Source: Gammaproteobacteria bacterium (GTDB lineage Bacteria; Pseudomonadota; Gammaproteobacteria; UBA9214). From it: a stretch of 6,298 nucleotides of DNA. This document shows, in pieces, positions 5,758 through 6,298 of the stretch. The translations under genes were made by a program, and so were the position numbers. Where the stretch lies: NCBI GenBank assembly GCA_030632175.1, contig DAOVVG010000151.1:1-6298 (forward strand), written 5' to 3'. The notes under the pieces are model-generated. The model was given only the letters and a program-made list of their open reading frames with translations. It made no database searches and was not told the DNA's origin. Positions within the stretch are counted from its first letter, which is position 1. Every line of letters starts with the position of its first letter.

Positions 5758-6298
5758 TTACGCTGGATGCAAACCGAGCTTTTCAAACAGGGCGTCATCC
5801 CTTGCCGTATCCGGGTTTCCGGTCGTTAATAATTTCTCACCGTAGAAAATGGAGTTCGCACCGGCAAAGAAGCACAGCGCCTGCATTTCATCCGTCATTT
5901 CGGATCGGCCAGCGGACAAACGCACGTAGGAGGCCGGCATCAGCACGCGCGCGGTGGCAATGGTACGGACAAACTCAAGCGCTTCAATATCCGTCTGTTC
6001 ATCCATCGGCGTACCTTCCACCTTCACCAGCTGATTGATCGGTACGCTACCCGGATGTTCCGGCAGGTTGGCCAGTTCGCACAACATTGACACCCGGTCC
6101 GCCCGGCTTTCACCCATACCGACAATGCCGCCACAACAGACATTGATACCGGCATCACGTACATGCTTCAGCGTTTCCAGCCGGTCATCGTAGCTACGCG
6201 TGGTAATAATATCGCCGTAAAATTCCGGCGAGGTATCCAGGTTGTGGTTGTAATAATCCAGTCCGGCCCGCTTCAGTTCAGCCGCCTGCGTTTCATCC
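5758..6298 (-). CDS. bioB: Biotin synthase, C-terminal half (gene runs off the right edge)
   Basis: BioB is a radical-SAM enzyme that inserts sulfur into dethiobiotin. The window holds the last 179 codons and the stop; the start and the CxxxCxxC radical-SAM cluster motif lie beyond the right edge. The visible part reads AGLDYYNHNLDTSPEFYGDI (11-30 of the fragment), then GINVCCGGIVGMGE (50-63) and SVPINQLVKVEGTPM, YVRLSAGR (124-131) and GANSIFYGEKLLTT (146-159). Cys54 and Arg126 of the fragment match in position the E. coli [2Fe-2S] ligands Cys188 and Arg260. A second Cys directly follows Cys54 where E. coli has Ser. The frame is open to the edge, so the gene continues upstream rather than starting at the internal ATG at 6117. 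As the first visible gene of the bio run, its promoter and any BirA-type operator lie outside the window. Confidence 0.97.
   Translation of the reverse strand, partial: DETQAAELKRAGLDYYNHNLDTSPEFYGDIITTRSYDDRLETLKHVRDAGINVCCGGIVGMGESRADRVSMLCELANLPEHPGSVPINQLVKVEGTPMDEQTDIEALEFVRTIATARVLMPASYVRLSAGRSEMTDEMQALCFFAGANSIFYGEKLLTTGNPDTARDDALFEKLGLHPA

Overview
This is a gammaproteobacterial-type chromosomal segment of moderate to high GC by eye. Every gene is read leftward on the minus strand, and two functional blocks lie end to end. The gammaproteobacterial assignment rests on the bioB-F-H-C-D gene order, the use of BioH with BioC, the CoxB subunit with a fused cytochrome c domain, and Pseudomonas-like GTAGGAGCGG-type REP hairpins. 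The genus cannot be named from this window.

Right block (about 2028-6298): biotin synthesis, in transcription order bioB (C-terminal half only, entering at the right edge), bioF, bioH, bioC, bioD. BioC makes the methyl-masked malonyl-ACP primer and BioH removes the methyl group from the finished pimeloyl-ACP ester. BioF joins pimeloyl-ACP to alanine, BioD closes the ureido ring to give dethiobiotin, and BioB inserts sulfur. bioA, which acts between bioF and bioD, is not in the window. bioF and bioH are 3 nt apart and bioC and bioD overlap by 8 nt. The two wider gaps (bioB-bioF and bioH-bioC) each hold one copy of the same inverted-repeat hairpin, a REP doublet (REPIN). The operon is thus divided into bioB, bioFH and bioCD. 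One REPIN also has a terminator-like hairpin plus U-run on the sense strand.

Left block (1-1996): start of an aa3-type cytochrome c oxidase operon. A good sigma70-like promoter (TTGAAC, 17 bp, TACAAT) lies just after bioD, with a 6-bp-arm palindrome inside its spacer. It drives a small two-helix DUF2244 membrane protein, then coxB (CuA subunit with C-terminal cytochrome c domain), then ctaD (catalytic subunit I, only the first 60 residues present).

No tRNA, rRNA, CRISPR array, transposase or phage gene is visible, and no gene-free stretch exceeds 110 bases. Gene content is ordinary. The points worth a second look are the paired REPINs and the promoter/operator candidate. No previously undescribed system is evident.
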